Notes: generated by a model from the letters alone, not told the origin. DNA of 12,686 bases from Actinomycetota bacterium (GCA_019243975.1 JAFATL010000096.1:1-12686); one strand, 5' to 3'. Positions 1-7,376 are shown, counted from the first letter of the stretch. Numbers and translations: made by a program.

Positions 1-212
1 CGCTGGTGCTGCGCGCAGTTGCCGGTGACGCGCCGGGCGCGGATCTTGCCCCGGTCGCTCATGAAGCGACGGAGCAGGTTGACGTCCTTGTAGTCGACCC
101 AGTCGGTGTGGTCCTTGCAGAAGATGCAGATCTTCTTCTTGCCACCCCGACGGTTGTCGCGTTCCTTCGGCCCCCGCCGGGAGCCGCGGTCGCGATCGTT
201 GCTGCGTGCCAT
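1..212 (-). CDS. rpsR: 30S ribosomal protein S18 (3' end cut by window edge)
   Basis: This encodes small-subunit protein bS18, which pairs with S6 on the platform of the 30S subunit. The 70 complete codons visible contain the family core: CIFCKD (29-34), VDYKDV (39-44), LLRRF (46-50), [13 protein letters not shown] (54-66) and AQHQ (67-70). Cys29, Cys32 and Cys66 followed by AQH indicate the zinc-binding (C+) form of S18. The N-terminal 27 residues are basic and poorly conserved. The ATG follows the ssb stop codon directly (TAG then ATG), and its SD (GAGGAG) lies inside the last codons of ssb, so translation is probably coupled. Only the extreme C-terminus is missing, beyond base 1. Confidence 0.96.
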   Translation of the reverse strand, partial: MARSNDRDRGSRRGPKERDNRRGGKKKICIFCKDHTDWVDYKDVNLLRRFMSDRGKIRARRVTGNCAQHQ

Positions 213-671
213 CTAGAAGGGCTCCTCGTCGTACTCGGGGGGTGCCTCGTTGGCGATGGAGCGGCCGCCGCCGCCCCCACCTCCTCCGCCACCGTCGTTG
301 GGACCCTTGCGCTCGTTCTTCACGACCTGCGCGGTCGCCCACCGCAGGCTGGGGCCGATCTCGTCGGCCACCACCTCGACGATCGAACGCTTCTCGCCGT
401 CCTCGGTCTCCCACGAGCGCTGCTCGAGGCGACCAGTGACGATCACACGAGAGCCCTTGGACAGCGACTCGCTGGCGTTCTCGCCGAGCGAACCCCAGGC
501 CACGATGTTGAAGAAGCTGACCGCCTCTTCCCACTCGTTGGTCTGGCGGTTCTGCCAGCGGCGGTTGACGGCGATGCCGAAGTTGGCCTTGGGCTGGCCG
601 CTGGGCGTGAACCGCAGCTCGGGCTCACGGGTGATGTTGCCGGTCAGGGTGATGCTGTTGCCGTTGCTCAT
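213..671 (-). CDS. ssb: Single-stranded DNA-binding protein
   Basis: SSB coats single-stranded DNA during replication, repair and recombination and recruits partners through its acidic tip. The 152-residue product has an N-terminal OB fold (about 1-112) with typical segments: SITLTGNITREPELRFTPSG (6-25), VSFFNIVAWG (51-60), GSRVIVTGRLEQRSWE (73-88) and VVADEIGPSLRWA (100-112). A flexible linker follows, with a run of ten glycines (127-136). The protein ends in YDEEPF, the usual acidic docking peptide. Length is normal for actinobacteria. The ATG at 671 lies 6 bases after the rpsF stop, with GGAG about 11 bases upstream. It sits between rpsF and rpsR, the standard bacterial order, so it is co-transcribed with both. 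The codons for the acidic tip also form the rpsR ribosome-binding site. Confidence 0.97.
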   Translation of the reverse strand: MSNGNSITLTGNITREPELRFTPSGQPKANFGIAVNRRWQNRQTNEWEEAVSFFNIVAWGSLGENASESLSKGSRVIVTGRLEQRSWETEDGEKRSIVEVVADEIGPSLRWATAQVVKNERKGPNDGGGGGGGGGGRSIANEAPPEYDEEPF

Positions 672-677
672 GCTCGC

Positions 678-1046
678 TTACGCTCCGTTCGCTTCGGGAG
701 CCGCCTCGGCGGGCTCGGCCGGCGCCGCCGAGGGCGCAGGACGGGCACGACCGGCGACCTTCTCGGGCAGCCGGATCGCCTTGTGGCGGATCACGTCATC
801 TGCGAGGGAGAGCATCCGGTCGAGCTCAGCGATGGCGGCCGGCTCAGCGCTGGCCTCCACCAGGACGTAGTAGCCCTCGAGCTTGTGGTGCAGCTCGTAG
901 GCGAAACGCCGCTTGCCCCACCGATCGACGCGACCAACAGTGCCGCCCCCCGCCTGGAGCACCTGGGTCGTCCGATCGACGGTCGCCCGGATGGCATCTT
1001 CCTCCAGGCCGGCGTCGAGAATGATCATGACCTCATACGGTCGCAC
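678..1046 (-). CDS. rpsF: 30S ribosomal protein S6
   Basis: Small-subunit protein bS6 forms a heterodimer with S18 on the 30S platform. The 122-residue product starts MRPYEVMIIL and contains the S6 landmarks GGGTVGRVDRWGKRRFAYEL (33-52), KLEGYYVLVE (55-64) and DVIRHKAIRLPEK (84-96). After about residue 96 there is an Ala/Pro/Glu-rich tail, typical of actinobacterial S6. The start is GTG at 1046, supported by a strong SD (GGAGGTGG) about 11 bases upstream. That SD can pair with CCACC just before the start codon (see the leader entry). It is the first gene of the rpsF-ssb-rpsR operon, with ssb starting 6 bases after its stop. Other S6 genes control their own operon through the S6:S18 complex, and the structured leader would allow this here. 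Confidence 0.96.
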   Translation of the reverse strand: MRPYEVMIILDAGLEEDAIRATVDRTTQVLQAGGGTVGRVDRWGKRRFAYELHHKLEGYYVLVEASAEPAAIAELDRMLSLADDVIRHKAIRLPEKVAGRARPAPSAAPAEPAEAAPEANGA

Positions 1047-1129
1047 GGGTGGAAACCCACCTCCCTCTGGACCCGGCCAAGCGGCTCGGGGCCCCGGCGG
1101 ACCCGGGGCAGGGTTGAATTGACCGGGTC
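1047..1129 (-). promoter_or_regulatory. Structured leader of the rpsF operon, SD-sequestering hairpin
   Basis: Read on the minus strand, three stems can form before rpsF. The outer stem pairs GACCCGGTC (1129-1121) with GGCCGGGTC (1078-1070), nine pairs including one T-G wobble. It encloses a hairpin GCCCCGG (1109-1103), loop GTCCG, CCGGGGC (1097-1091). The third hairpin pairs GGTGG (1061-1057), loop GTTT, with CCACC (1052-1048). It contains the 3' half of the SD and ends one base before the GTG. S6:S18 feedback on rpsF leaders is known in other bacteria, so autoregulation is a reasonable inference. I could not confirm the published S6:S18 motif. A -10-like TAACAT (1135-1130) would start RNA near 1123 and cut the outer stem, so it may not be the real promoter. 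Confidence 0.45.
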
Positions 1130-1156
1130 ATGTTAGTCGACGCCGACGATCCTCTT

Positions 1157-1185
1157 CACAGCCGGAAGTATGCCGACGGCCTGTG
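1157..1185 (-). terminator. Possible hairpin after the panB-DUF192 pair
   Basis: The segment CACAGCCG (1157-1164) can pair with CGG-C-CTGTG (1177-1185), giving five plus three base pairs around one bulged base and a 12-base loop. It lies 14 bases beyond the stop of the DUF192 gene, inside the 152-base gap before rpsF. There is no T-run after it on the minus strand, so it is not a classic intrinsic terminator. It could slow transcription, protect a 3' end, or mean nothing. Nothing else is recognisable between it and the rpsF leader. Confidence 0.25.
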
Positions 1186-1198
1186 ACAAGAACGCGGG

Positions 1199-1770
1199 TC
1201 AGCAGGTGCTGCCGACGGTGAGGACGCTGGACGCGCCCACTTTGAAGCGGGAGAGGCCGCCCTTGAGGACCTCGATGGCGTAGCGGTAGGGGCGGCCGGC
1301 CGCGTAGCTCGGGCAGTTCGTCATGTCGGGCGGGCACGTCTCCATGTCGGTGGCGCGCACGAGCCGGCCCCGGGCGTCGAACCAGGCGATCGAGAGCGGC
1401 ACGGGGACGTCGTTCATGATGAACGGCAGGGTGCTGTCGACGGGGAACGTGAACACCATGGCGTCGGCCCCGCCCAGGTCGGTGCGGCCCATGAGCCCGC
1501 GCTCACGCCGGGCGTCGGTGTCGGCCAGCAACGCGCAGAACTTGCCCTGCACGGTCGAAATCTTGAACGAGATCCGCCCGAACTCGATTGGCGGCGCCGT
1601 TGTCGTCGTCGTCGACGGCGCGGTCGCCAACGAGGGGTTCTTGGGCCCGTCGGCGCCCTTGACGATGAACGCCAAGGAACCGAGGACGAACAGCGCCGTC
1701 GCCAGCCACCACAACCGGCGGATACCGGCCCCGGTGTCGAGCACCGCGGCCAGCCGCGCCAGTCGGGGAC

Positions 1771-1774
<4 letters not shown>
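1199..1774 (-). CDS. Membrane-anchored DUF192 domain protein
   Basis: This 191-residue protein has one membrane segment (about 21-38, LWWLATALFVLGSLAFIV), a Thr-rich linker (about 50-62) and a DUF192 domain (about 65-190) probably outside the membrane. Family landmarks are RERGLMGR (90-97), the hydrophobic VFTFP (107-111), FIMNDVPVPLSIAWFD (118-133), CPPDMTNCPSY (147-157) and YAIEVLKGG (165-173). Molecular function of DUF192 is not established. Two cysteines (147, 154) in the conserved loop, with others at 80 and 191, may be functional. The start is GTG at 1774, overlapping the panB stop as GTGA, so it is translationally coupled to panB. A link to pantothenate synthesis is not implied by the domain itself. 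Confidence 0.88.
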
Positions 1775-2637
<863 letters not shown>

Positions 2638-2666
2638 CTCTGGCCTCCTTCCGTCCAGCGCCCTTC

Positions 2667-2704
2667 GGCTGCCGGCGGTCCCGCTCAGTGTACCGTCGGC
2701 AGCC
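2667..2704. promoter_or_regulatory. Imperfect inverted repeat over the panB / zinc-ribbon divergent promoter
   Basis: Arms GGCTGCCGGCGG (2667-2678) and CCGTCGGCAGCC (2693-2704) are inverted copies matching at 11 of 12 positions, with a 14-base spacer (2679-2692). A minus-strand -10-like TACACT (2692-2687) lies in the spacer. A plus-strand -10-like TACCGT (2691-2696) overlaps the right arm. RNA for panB would start near 2680 and contain only one arm, so a DNA operator is more likely than an RNA hairpin. The rest of the 84-base gap holds the panB SD and a short ORF. No clear -35 was found for either direction. Confidence 0.45.
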
Positions 2705-2725
2705 ATGGAGCGACAGGGCCGGTGA
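2705..2725 (+). CDS. Possible 6-codon upstream ORF before the zinc-ribbon gene
   Basis: ATG at 2705 opens a six-codon ORF encoding MERQGR. Its TGA (2723-2725) overlaps the GTG start of the zinc-ribbon gene as GTGA. A TACCGT hexamer (2691-2696) ends eight bases before this ATG, a spacing that would give a leaderless transcript. If so, ribosomes would load on the short ORF and reinitiate on the zinc-ribbon gene. This is inferred from spacing alone and could be chance. Confidence 0.25.
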   Translation: MERQGR

Positions 2726-2904
2726 GCGCTCGGGTGTGCGAGAACTGTGCCCGGGAGGACGACGACCTGGTGAACGTGCGCCGCGTCTACATCGTCCCCG
2801 AGTCGTGGGACACGCCCGGCTCGTCCACCACGCTCTCGGAGCACGAGCTGTGGTGCTTCTCGTGCCGCTCCCAGTACCCCCACGAAGAGGTGGAGGACGG
2901 GTAG
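2722..2904 (+). CDS. Small zinc-ribbon protein, function unknown
   Basis: This 60-residue protein has two CxxC pairs, VCENC (5-9) and WCFSC (44-48), which would bind one zinc ion in a ribbon fold. Between them is an acidic stretch and a segment RRVYIVPESWD (20-30). After the second pair comes RSQYPHEEVEDG to the end. There is no signal peptide or membrane segment, so it should be cytoplasmic. I recall similar unnamed small proteins in actinobacteria but cannot name a family. The start is set at GTG 2722, with GGAG 11 bases upstream. A second in-frame GTG at 2734 would remove only four residues and keep both cysteine pairs. It is divergent from panB and convergent with the PBP gene, ending six bases before that gene's stop. 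Coding status rests on the paired cysteines and a frame free of stops. Confidence 0.7.
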   Translation: MSARVCENCAREDDDLVNVRRVYIVPESWDTPGSSTTLSEHELWCFSCRSQYPHEEVEDG

Positions 2905-2917
2905 GCCCTTTTAGGGC
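2905..2917. terminator. Tiny hairpin between convergent genes
   Basis: GCCCT (2905-2909), loop TTT, AGGGC (2913-2917) forms a five-pair stem spanning the six-base gap between the zinc-ribbon stop and the PBP stop. It reads the same on both strands. It is short and has no T-run, so termination here is doubtful, but it is the only structure available to end either transcript. Confidence 0.2.
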
Positions 2918-5184
2918 GAGTTGTTGTTGCGTCTGCGGGGGACGGTCGTGGTGGTCTCCTGCCCACCACCCCCGCCGCCACCGCGGGGCGGTGAGGTCGT
3001 GGGCGGCGGTGGCGGCAGCGTCGACGTGGGTGCCGGCCCCGGAACCGTGGTCGACGAGGATGACTTGTTGGTGACGGTGGTGGACGTACCCCCGACGACG
3101 GTTGTCGCCGGTCCGCTCGGTGTGGTGGTCGACGTGCTGAAGATCACCTTCGTCCCCTTGAGGAGCTTGCCGGGGAAGCTGCTGACCGAGGGGAACGACC
3201 CCGGGTCGACGCCCTTCTGGGCCGCCGACATGAACTTCTTGAAGATCGTGGCCGGGAACGAGCCGCCGTTGACGTGGATGCCGCGCACGTTGTCCATGGC
3301 GTGGCTGGCGCCCTCCGGGTAGCCCATCCATACGGCCGCCGTCAGCTTGCGGGTGCCGCCGACGAACCAGGCGTCGCCGAAGTTCTCGGTCGTGCCGGTC
3401 TTGCCGATCATCGGCTTGCCGATGTTGGCGCCGACGCCAGTGCCCCGCTGGACCACCTGCTGGAGGCAGAAGTCGACGATGGCCGCGGACTGGCGGTCGA
3501 GCACGCGCGTGCGCTTCTCGTCGAACTTCTTGAGGACGTGCCCATCGGGGCCGTCGACCTCGACGATCGTGCGGGGGTCGACACGTTCGCCCAGGTTGGC
3601 GAACGTGGAGAAGGCGGTGGCCATGTCCATGGCCGACACCTCCTGGCTGCCGAGCACCATGGCGTTGACGGCCTGCAGGGGGGTCTTGACCCCGAGGTCG
3701 GCGGCCATCTGCTTGAGCTTGTCGGCGCCGATCGCGACGACCAGCTGCGCGTACACCGTGTTCACCGAGTTGCGGGTGGCATCGATGAGGCTGACCTTGG
3801 GGCCGTAGTCCTCGTTGTCGAAGTTGGTCACGGTCCAGTCGCGCGGCCCGTAGGGCCCCACGTCGGCCTTGGGCAGCACGACTTTCGCCGGCCCGGGCAG
3901 GGCCGACTCCACCGAGTACCCCTCCTTCACCGTCTCCGCCAGCAGGAAGGGCTTGAACGTCGAACCGGCCTGCCGGCCGCTGCCGCCGCCGTCCTTGCCG
4001 ACCGCCAGGTTGACCTTCGAGGTCTTGTAGTCCTTGCCGCCGACCATCGCCCGCACCAGACCGTGGTCGTCGAGGGCAACCACCGCGCCCTTGGGGTCCG
4101 AGTCGCGGTCGAGCGTGCCGTAGACCGCCTGGTACGCCTGGCGCTGGGCGCCGGGATCCAGCGACGTCTTCACGCGGAAGCCGCCGCTGTACACCGCGGC
4201 CTCGCCGAACATCGAGATGAGCTGCCGGCGCACGTAGTCGACGAAGTAGTCGGTGCCGTCGCTCTCGTGCTCGACGGCGGGGTCGACCTTCCTCAAGGCC
4301 TGGACGCCGAGCGGCGTCGCCTCCACCGCCGACCGCCGGGCCTCGGTGATCTTGCGGTTGCGCTGCATCGCCTCGAGCACGAGGTGGCGGCGGGTGAGGG
4401 CGAGCTGCATGTTGCGCTCGGGCTGGGCGAGCTCCGGTGCCCGGATGAGGCCGGCGAGGTACGCGGACTCATTGAGCCCGAGTTCGCCGACGTCCTTGCC
4501 GTAGTACGCGCGCGCGGCCGCTTGCACCCCGTAGGCGTGACGCCCGAAGTACACCGTGTTGAGGTAGCGCTCGAGGATCTCGTCCTTCGAGAGCTTGCGC
4601 TGGATCTTCACGGCCAGCGCCGCTTCCTTGAGCTTGCGGGTGAACGTGCGCTCCTGGCCCAGGTAGGTGTTCTTCACGTACTGCTGGGTGATCGTGGAGC
4701 CACCCTGGACGGTTCCCCGGTTTCGGAGGTCGGCCCACGTCGCGCGCACGATGCCGACGGGGTCGATCCCACCGTGCTTGTAGAAGTTGCGGTCCTCCGA
4801 CGAGAGCACCGCGTCGATCAAGACCTTGGGCACCTTGGTCAGCGGCACGGCGACGCGCGTCTGACCGGTGTCGAGGCTGGCCAGCCGCTTGCCGTGCACG
4901 TCGTAGAGGAACGTGGTCTGGGCAGGCGGGACGTCTTTGGGCAGGGGAAGGCGGAAGTACACGTAGGTGGCGCCGGCGATGACCGTGAAGCCGCCGAGCA
5001 CCATGAGGAACAGCCCCTTGCGGTGCCGCCACGTCCAGCTGCGCGGCGGGGTGGTGACCTTCTTCTTGGGCGCCGTGGGGCGCGCCTTCCGTACCGGCGG
5101 CTTCGCCGCCTTGGCTGCCGGGCGCTTCTTGGGCGGCGGGCGGCGGCCGGGACGCCGCGATCGGGAGCGGGAGGAGCTGGGCAA
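2911..5184 (-). CDS. Bifunctional class A penicillin-binding protein (PonA-type)
   Basis: This enzyme polymerises lipid II into glycan strands and cross-links stem peptides outside the membrane. With TTG 5184 as start it has 757 residues. A basic, proline-rich cytoplasmic tail (1-56) leads into one membrane anchor (about 58-77). The GT51 glycosyltransferase domain (about 90-270) has EDRNFYKHGG (130-139, catalytic Glu130), GGSTITQQ (161-168) and RKLSKDEILERYLNTVYFG (196-214). The transpeptidase domain (about 335-655) has STFK (nucleophile Ser408), SVN (473-475) and KTGTT (595-599). A Thr/Ser/Pro tail with seven glycines follows (about 683-757). The SD GAGGG lies about 11 bases before the TTG. 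GTG at 5247 is an alternative that would overlap the preceding gene; the open frame reaching 6498 is otherwise antigenic noise inside other genes. It is the last gene of the DUF5318/membrane-protein operon, equivalent to mycobacterial ponA1. Confidence 0.95.
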   Translation of the reverse strand: MPSSSRSRSRRPGRRPPPKKRPAAKAAKPPVRKARPTAPKKKVTTPPRSWTWRHRKGLFLMVLGGFTVIAGATYVYFRLPLPKDVPPAQTTFLYDVHGKRLASLDTGQTRVAVPLTKVPKVLIDAVLSSEDRNFYKHGGIDPVGIVRATWADLRNRGTVQGGSTITQQYVKNTYLGQERTFTRKLKEAALAVKIQRKLSKDEILERYLNTVYFGRHAYGVQAAARAYYGKDVGELGLNESAYLAGLIRAPELAQPERNMQLALTRRHLVLEAMQRNRKITEARRSAVEATPLGVQALRKVDPAVEHESDGTDYFVDYVRRQLISMFGEAAVYSGGFRVKTSLDPGAQRQAYQAVYGTLDRDSDPKGAVVALDDHGLVRAMVGGKDYKTSKVNLAVGKDGGGSGRQAGSTFKPFLLAETVKEGYSVESALPGPAKVVLPKADVGPYGPRDWTVTNFDNEDYGPKVSLIDATRNSVNTVYAQLVVAIGADKLKQMAADLGVKTPLQAVNAMVLGSQEVSAMDMATAFSTFANLGERVDPRTIVEVDGPDGHVLKKFDEKRTRVLDRQSAAIVDFCLQQVVQRGTGVGANIGKPMIGKTGTTENFGDAWFVGGTRKLTAAVWMGYPEGASHAMDNVRGIHVNGGSFPATIFKKFMSAAQKGVDPGSFPSVSSFPGKLLKGTKVIFSTSTTTPSGPATTVVGGTSTTVTNKSSSSTTVPGPAPTSTLPPPPPTTSPPRGGGGGGGQETTTTVPRRRNNNSP

Positions 5185-5213
5185 GAGGTCGGCCGCCCTC
5201 GCGCAGGACTGCC

Positions 5214-6467
5214 CTAGCGCAGGACAAAAGCCGACAGTAGCAACCACCCCGTGCAGGCCACGAGCAGCGCCGCCGCAGCGGCGGCCGCGGGCACGGCGAA
5301 ACGAGGCGGCAGCGTCACGGGCGGCCCGGCTCGGAAGGGGGCGCGCACCGGGCGTCGGGGTGCCGGCGGGACCGCGTGGGGCCAGACCTCGGTGGCCACC
5401 AGCACGACGAGCGCGGCCGCCACGGCGACGGCCGCGCCGCGGTCGTAGCCGGCCAGACCTGACAACCCTGCCCACGCCCACGAGCCCGGTGCCGCCACCA
5501 GCCACGCCGCGAACATCGCCGCGGGCACGCGCGGGGGGTCGAGCCGGACGGGGCCCCGCATCCGCTCGGCCGCTACCCCCGCCACCCCGATCGTCGCCAC
5601 CGCCACCACCACGGTCGGAGCCGTCACCGCCGTCCCCATCACCGCGGCCGCCAGCACGACCGCCCCGGGCAGGCCCAACACCACCGATGCGTCGGCGCCG
5701 ATCGCTCCGGCGAGCACGGCGGCCGCCCCGAGGAGGTACGCGGCGGGCACGGCCCCTGACACCGCCGCGGCCGCCACTGCCAGCAAGGCGAGCGCCGTCG
5801 CGGGTCGTCGAATCAGGGCGGCGGCCAGCGCGGCTGCGCCCGCGGCCACCGCCGCGAGGAGGGGCATGGCCGGGGCCGCCGCCACCCCCGCCAGGACGCC
5901 GGGAACGAGGAGGAGCCGGCCGCTCGGGTGCGATCCCGACGATCCGGCCCCGATGAGCAGCACTGCCGCGACCAACATCGCCGCCGCCGTGCCACGACCG
6001 TCGGCATGGAGGTGCCCCCCGTTCTGCAAGGTGTGGGCGACCAGCCACAGCACGCCGCCCACAGCGCCCGACAAGCGCGCCACCGGCAGCCAGCGATCCG
6101 GGCCCGGCCACAGCCCGACGATCGCGATTGCCGCCACCGCCACGAGCAACGGGTCCAGTGAGCCCCGGCCCGCTGCCATCGCCACCGTCACCGGCAGGCC
6201 GGCGAGCAGCAGCAGGGCGGCCTGGCCGTCGGCCCGTCCGAGGTCGGGAAGGGTGGCCGCCAGGAGAGCCGTCCCGCACGCGGCCGCCGCCGCCAGGGGC
6301 GGGATCGCCAGGTGGCCCACCGTCACCGGGCTGTGGAGGGCAATGGCCAGCCACGCCGCCGCCACCGCTCCGATCAAGGCGCCGGCGATCAGACCTCTGC
6401 TCGTCGACTCCCACGCCAGCGCCACCCGGCGGGCCCGCACGGGCGGGGCGGCCGCCCGGCTGCTCAC
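5214..6467 (-). CDS. Large polytopic membrane protein, function unknown
   Basis: The 417-residue product is dominated by Ala/Val/Leu segments, about 13 or 14 of them likely crossing the membrane (for example 26-45, 52-74, 82-98, 105-120, 131-147, 262-278, 281-298, 344-361, 389-413). The most distinctive polar stretch is AHTLQNGGHLHADGRG (144-159), with His145, His152 and His154, followed by another helix. LPDLGRADG (73-81) is another polar loop. No family was recognised. The start is GTG at 6467, overlapping the stop of the preceding membrane-protein gene as GTGA; the frame open to 6716 runs inside that gene and has a Gly/Arg-rich translation unlike a protein. The PBP gene starts 29 bases after its stop. 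The context suggests a role in cell-envelope assembly, perhaps with lipid-linked substrates, but this is inference. Confidence 0.82.
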   Translation of the reverse strand: MSSRAAAPPVRARRVALAWESTSRGLIAGALIGAVAAAWLAIALHSPVTVGHLAIPPLAAAAACGTALLAATLPDLGRADGQAALLLLAGLPVTVAMAAGRGSLDPLLVAVAAIAIVGLWPGPDRWLPVARLSGAVGGVLWLVAHTLQNGGHLHADGRGTAAAMLVAAVLLIGAGSSGSHPSGRLLLVPGVLAGVAAAPAMPLLAAVAAGAAALAAALIRRPATALALLAVAAAAVSGAVPAAYLLGAAAVLAGAIGADASVVLGLPGAVVLAAAVMGTAVTAPTVVVAVATIGVAGVAAERMRGPVRLDPPRVPAAMFAAWLVAAPGSWAWAGLSGLAGYDRGAAVAVAAALVVLVATEVWPHAVPPAPRRPVRAPFRAGPPVTLPPRFAVPAAAAAAALLVACTGWLLLSAFVLR

Positions 6468-7015
6468 GATCCCACCGCCAGCAGGAGCGCCAGGGCACCC
6501 AAGGCCACGGCCACGCGGGCGGCCAGCCGCGACGGGACCAGGCGGGGGACCAGCAGGGCCGCCGCCACTCCCCCCAACGCCCCCGCGGCGCGCACCAGCG
6601 CCAGCCGGCCCGACAACGCGCCCGGCCCCGCGACCAGCAGGCCGGCCGTGGCCCCGAACGGGACGGCCAACCAGCTGCCCGGACTCACCAGGGCAAAGGT
6701 GGCGGCGGCATACCACGCCGATCCGACGGCGGCGGCGGTGCCGTACACGCCGGCGGCGCCGAGCACGGCCTGCCCTCCAGCCAGCGCCGGGAGCCCGCTG
6801 CTGCCCCAGCGCGCCACCGTGGCCACGGTGGCGAGCAGCAGGGCGCCGAAACCGATGGCGTCGCTCGCCACCGCGCCGAGCAGGACGGCAACGACGAAGA
6901 CGTCACCGGACGACGTCCCCACCAGCACGAGGGCGGCGGCGGCAGCCGCCAGCCTCAGGCGCGCGGTGCCCGTGCGCCCAGCGAGAAGCTGCGGGCGAGG
7001 TGGTTCCACGAGCAC
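6464..7015 (-). CDS. Small polytopic membrane protein, function unknown
   Basis: This 183-residue protein has about five or six hydrophobic segments (roughly 21-33, 38-66, 76-98, 99-110, 115-130, 137-157, 164-181) and few charged residues. No known family was recognised. A frame open to GTG 7024 exists, but GTG 7015 is preferred: GAGGTG (7029-7024) lies eight bases before it, an ideal SD spacing. The gene begins inside the 3' end of the DUF5318 gene (61-base overlap) and its stop overlaps the next membrane-protein start as GTGA. Such tight packing means it is made together with its neighbours. It might form a complex with the larger membrane protein; nothing in the sequence shows this directly. 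Confidence 0.78.
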   Translation of the reverse strand: MLVEPPRPQLLAGRTGTARLRLAAAAAALVLVGTSSGDVFVVAVLLGAVASDAIGFGALLLATVATVARWGSSGLPALAGGQAVLGAAGVYGTAAAVGSAWYAAATFALVSPGSWLAVPFGATAGLLVAGPGALSGRLALVRAAGALGGVAAALLVPRLVPSRLAARVAVALGALALLLAVGS

Positions 7016-7368
7016 TCGGGACACACCTCAACCACATAGCACGCAAGACCCGTCGACCGGCGGGCAAGCTTCGCCAGCTCCCCCGGTTCCGACAGGCAGC
7101 GGCCGCTGGCGGGCAGGCGCCCGCCGAACGCGTAGGACACCAGCACCAGCTGGGCCTCCTCGCAGATCGGGCACTCCTCGCTGGTGGGCTTGCCCAGGTT
7201 GTGGGCGGCCCGCAGCAGCTCGGGGTGGGCGTCGCACACGTCGTTGCGCGAGAGGCGGCCCTTCTTGAACTCCGAGACCACGGCGTTGCGCGCCAGCCGG
7301 TAGTCGACCTGGCCGGTGTGGACTCCCCCGGCGGGTGCTCCCCGGAGTGCGTCGGCGCGGAACGTCAT
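6955..7368 (-). CDS. DUF5318 family zinc-ribbon protein
   Basis: This 137-residue actinobacterial protein belongs to the family next to ponA1 in mycobacteria (Rv0049). Landmarks are VDYRLARNAVV (21-31), GRLSRNDVCDAHPELLRAA (37-55), CPIC (66-69), LVSYAFGG (76-83) and YVVEVCPECSWNHL (111-124). The two CxxC pairs (Cys66/69 and Cys116/119) probably bind zinc. The molecular role of the family is unknown, and there is no signal peptide. ATG 7368 is the start; no SD precedes it, but a TACGCT box lies eight bases upstream, consistent with a leaderless message. The frame stays open further upstream, but the added translation crosses the padR promoter and padR itself. It is the first gene of the operon ending in the PBP and diverges from padR. 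Confidence 0.88.
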   Translation of the reverse strand: MTFRADALRGAPAGGVHTGQVDYRLARNAVVSEFKKGRLSRNDVCDAHPELLRAAHNLGKPTSEECPICEEAQLVLVSYAFGGRLPASGRCLSEPGELAKLARRSTGLACYVVEVCPECSWNHLARSFSLGARAPRA

Positions 7369-7376
7369 CGGCGGCG

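Noticed and set aside
257..299. GC-rich run of CCG/CCN units as a possible repeat
   Set aside because: It encodes the polyglycine linker of SSB on the minus strand and does not recur as a repeat elsewhere.
1130..1135. TAACAT as the definite rpsF promoter
   Set aside because: It fits TAnnnT, but no -35 was found, and a start near 1123 would disrupt the outer stem of the leader, so it is mentioned only as a possibility.
6..1136. 376-codon plus-strand frame opposite rpsF, ssb and rpsR
   Set aside because: All three minus-strand genes are well-known conserved proteins; the plus-strand frame is a shadow.
3274..5217. 647-codon open frame on the plus strand, antisense to the PBP gene
   Set aside because: Its translation is His/Arg/Val/Asp-rich with no recognisable motifs, and it mirrors the codon structure of the PBP gene, whose GT51 and transpeptidase motifs are all present. 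Long antisense frames are expected in high-GC genes.
5185..6498. N-terminal extension of the PBP to 1195 residues
   Set aside because: The extra 438 residues are Gly/Arg-rich and lie out of frame inside the large membrane-protein gene, which has convincing membrane segments. A TTG with good SD spacing at 5184 gives a normal PBP length.
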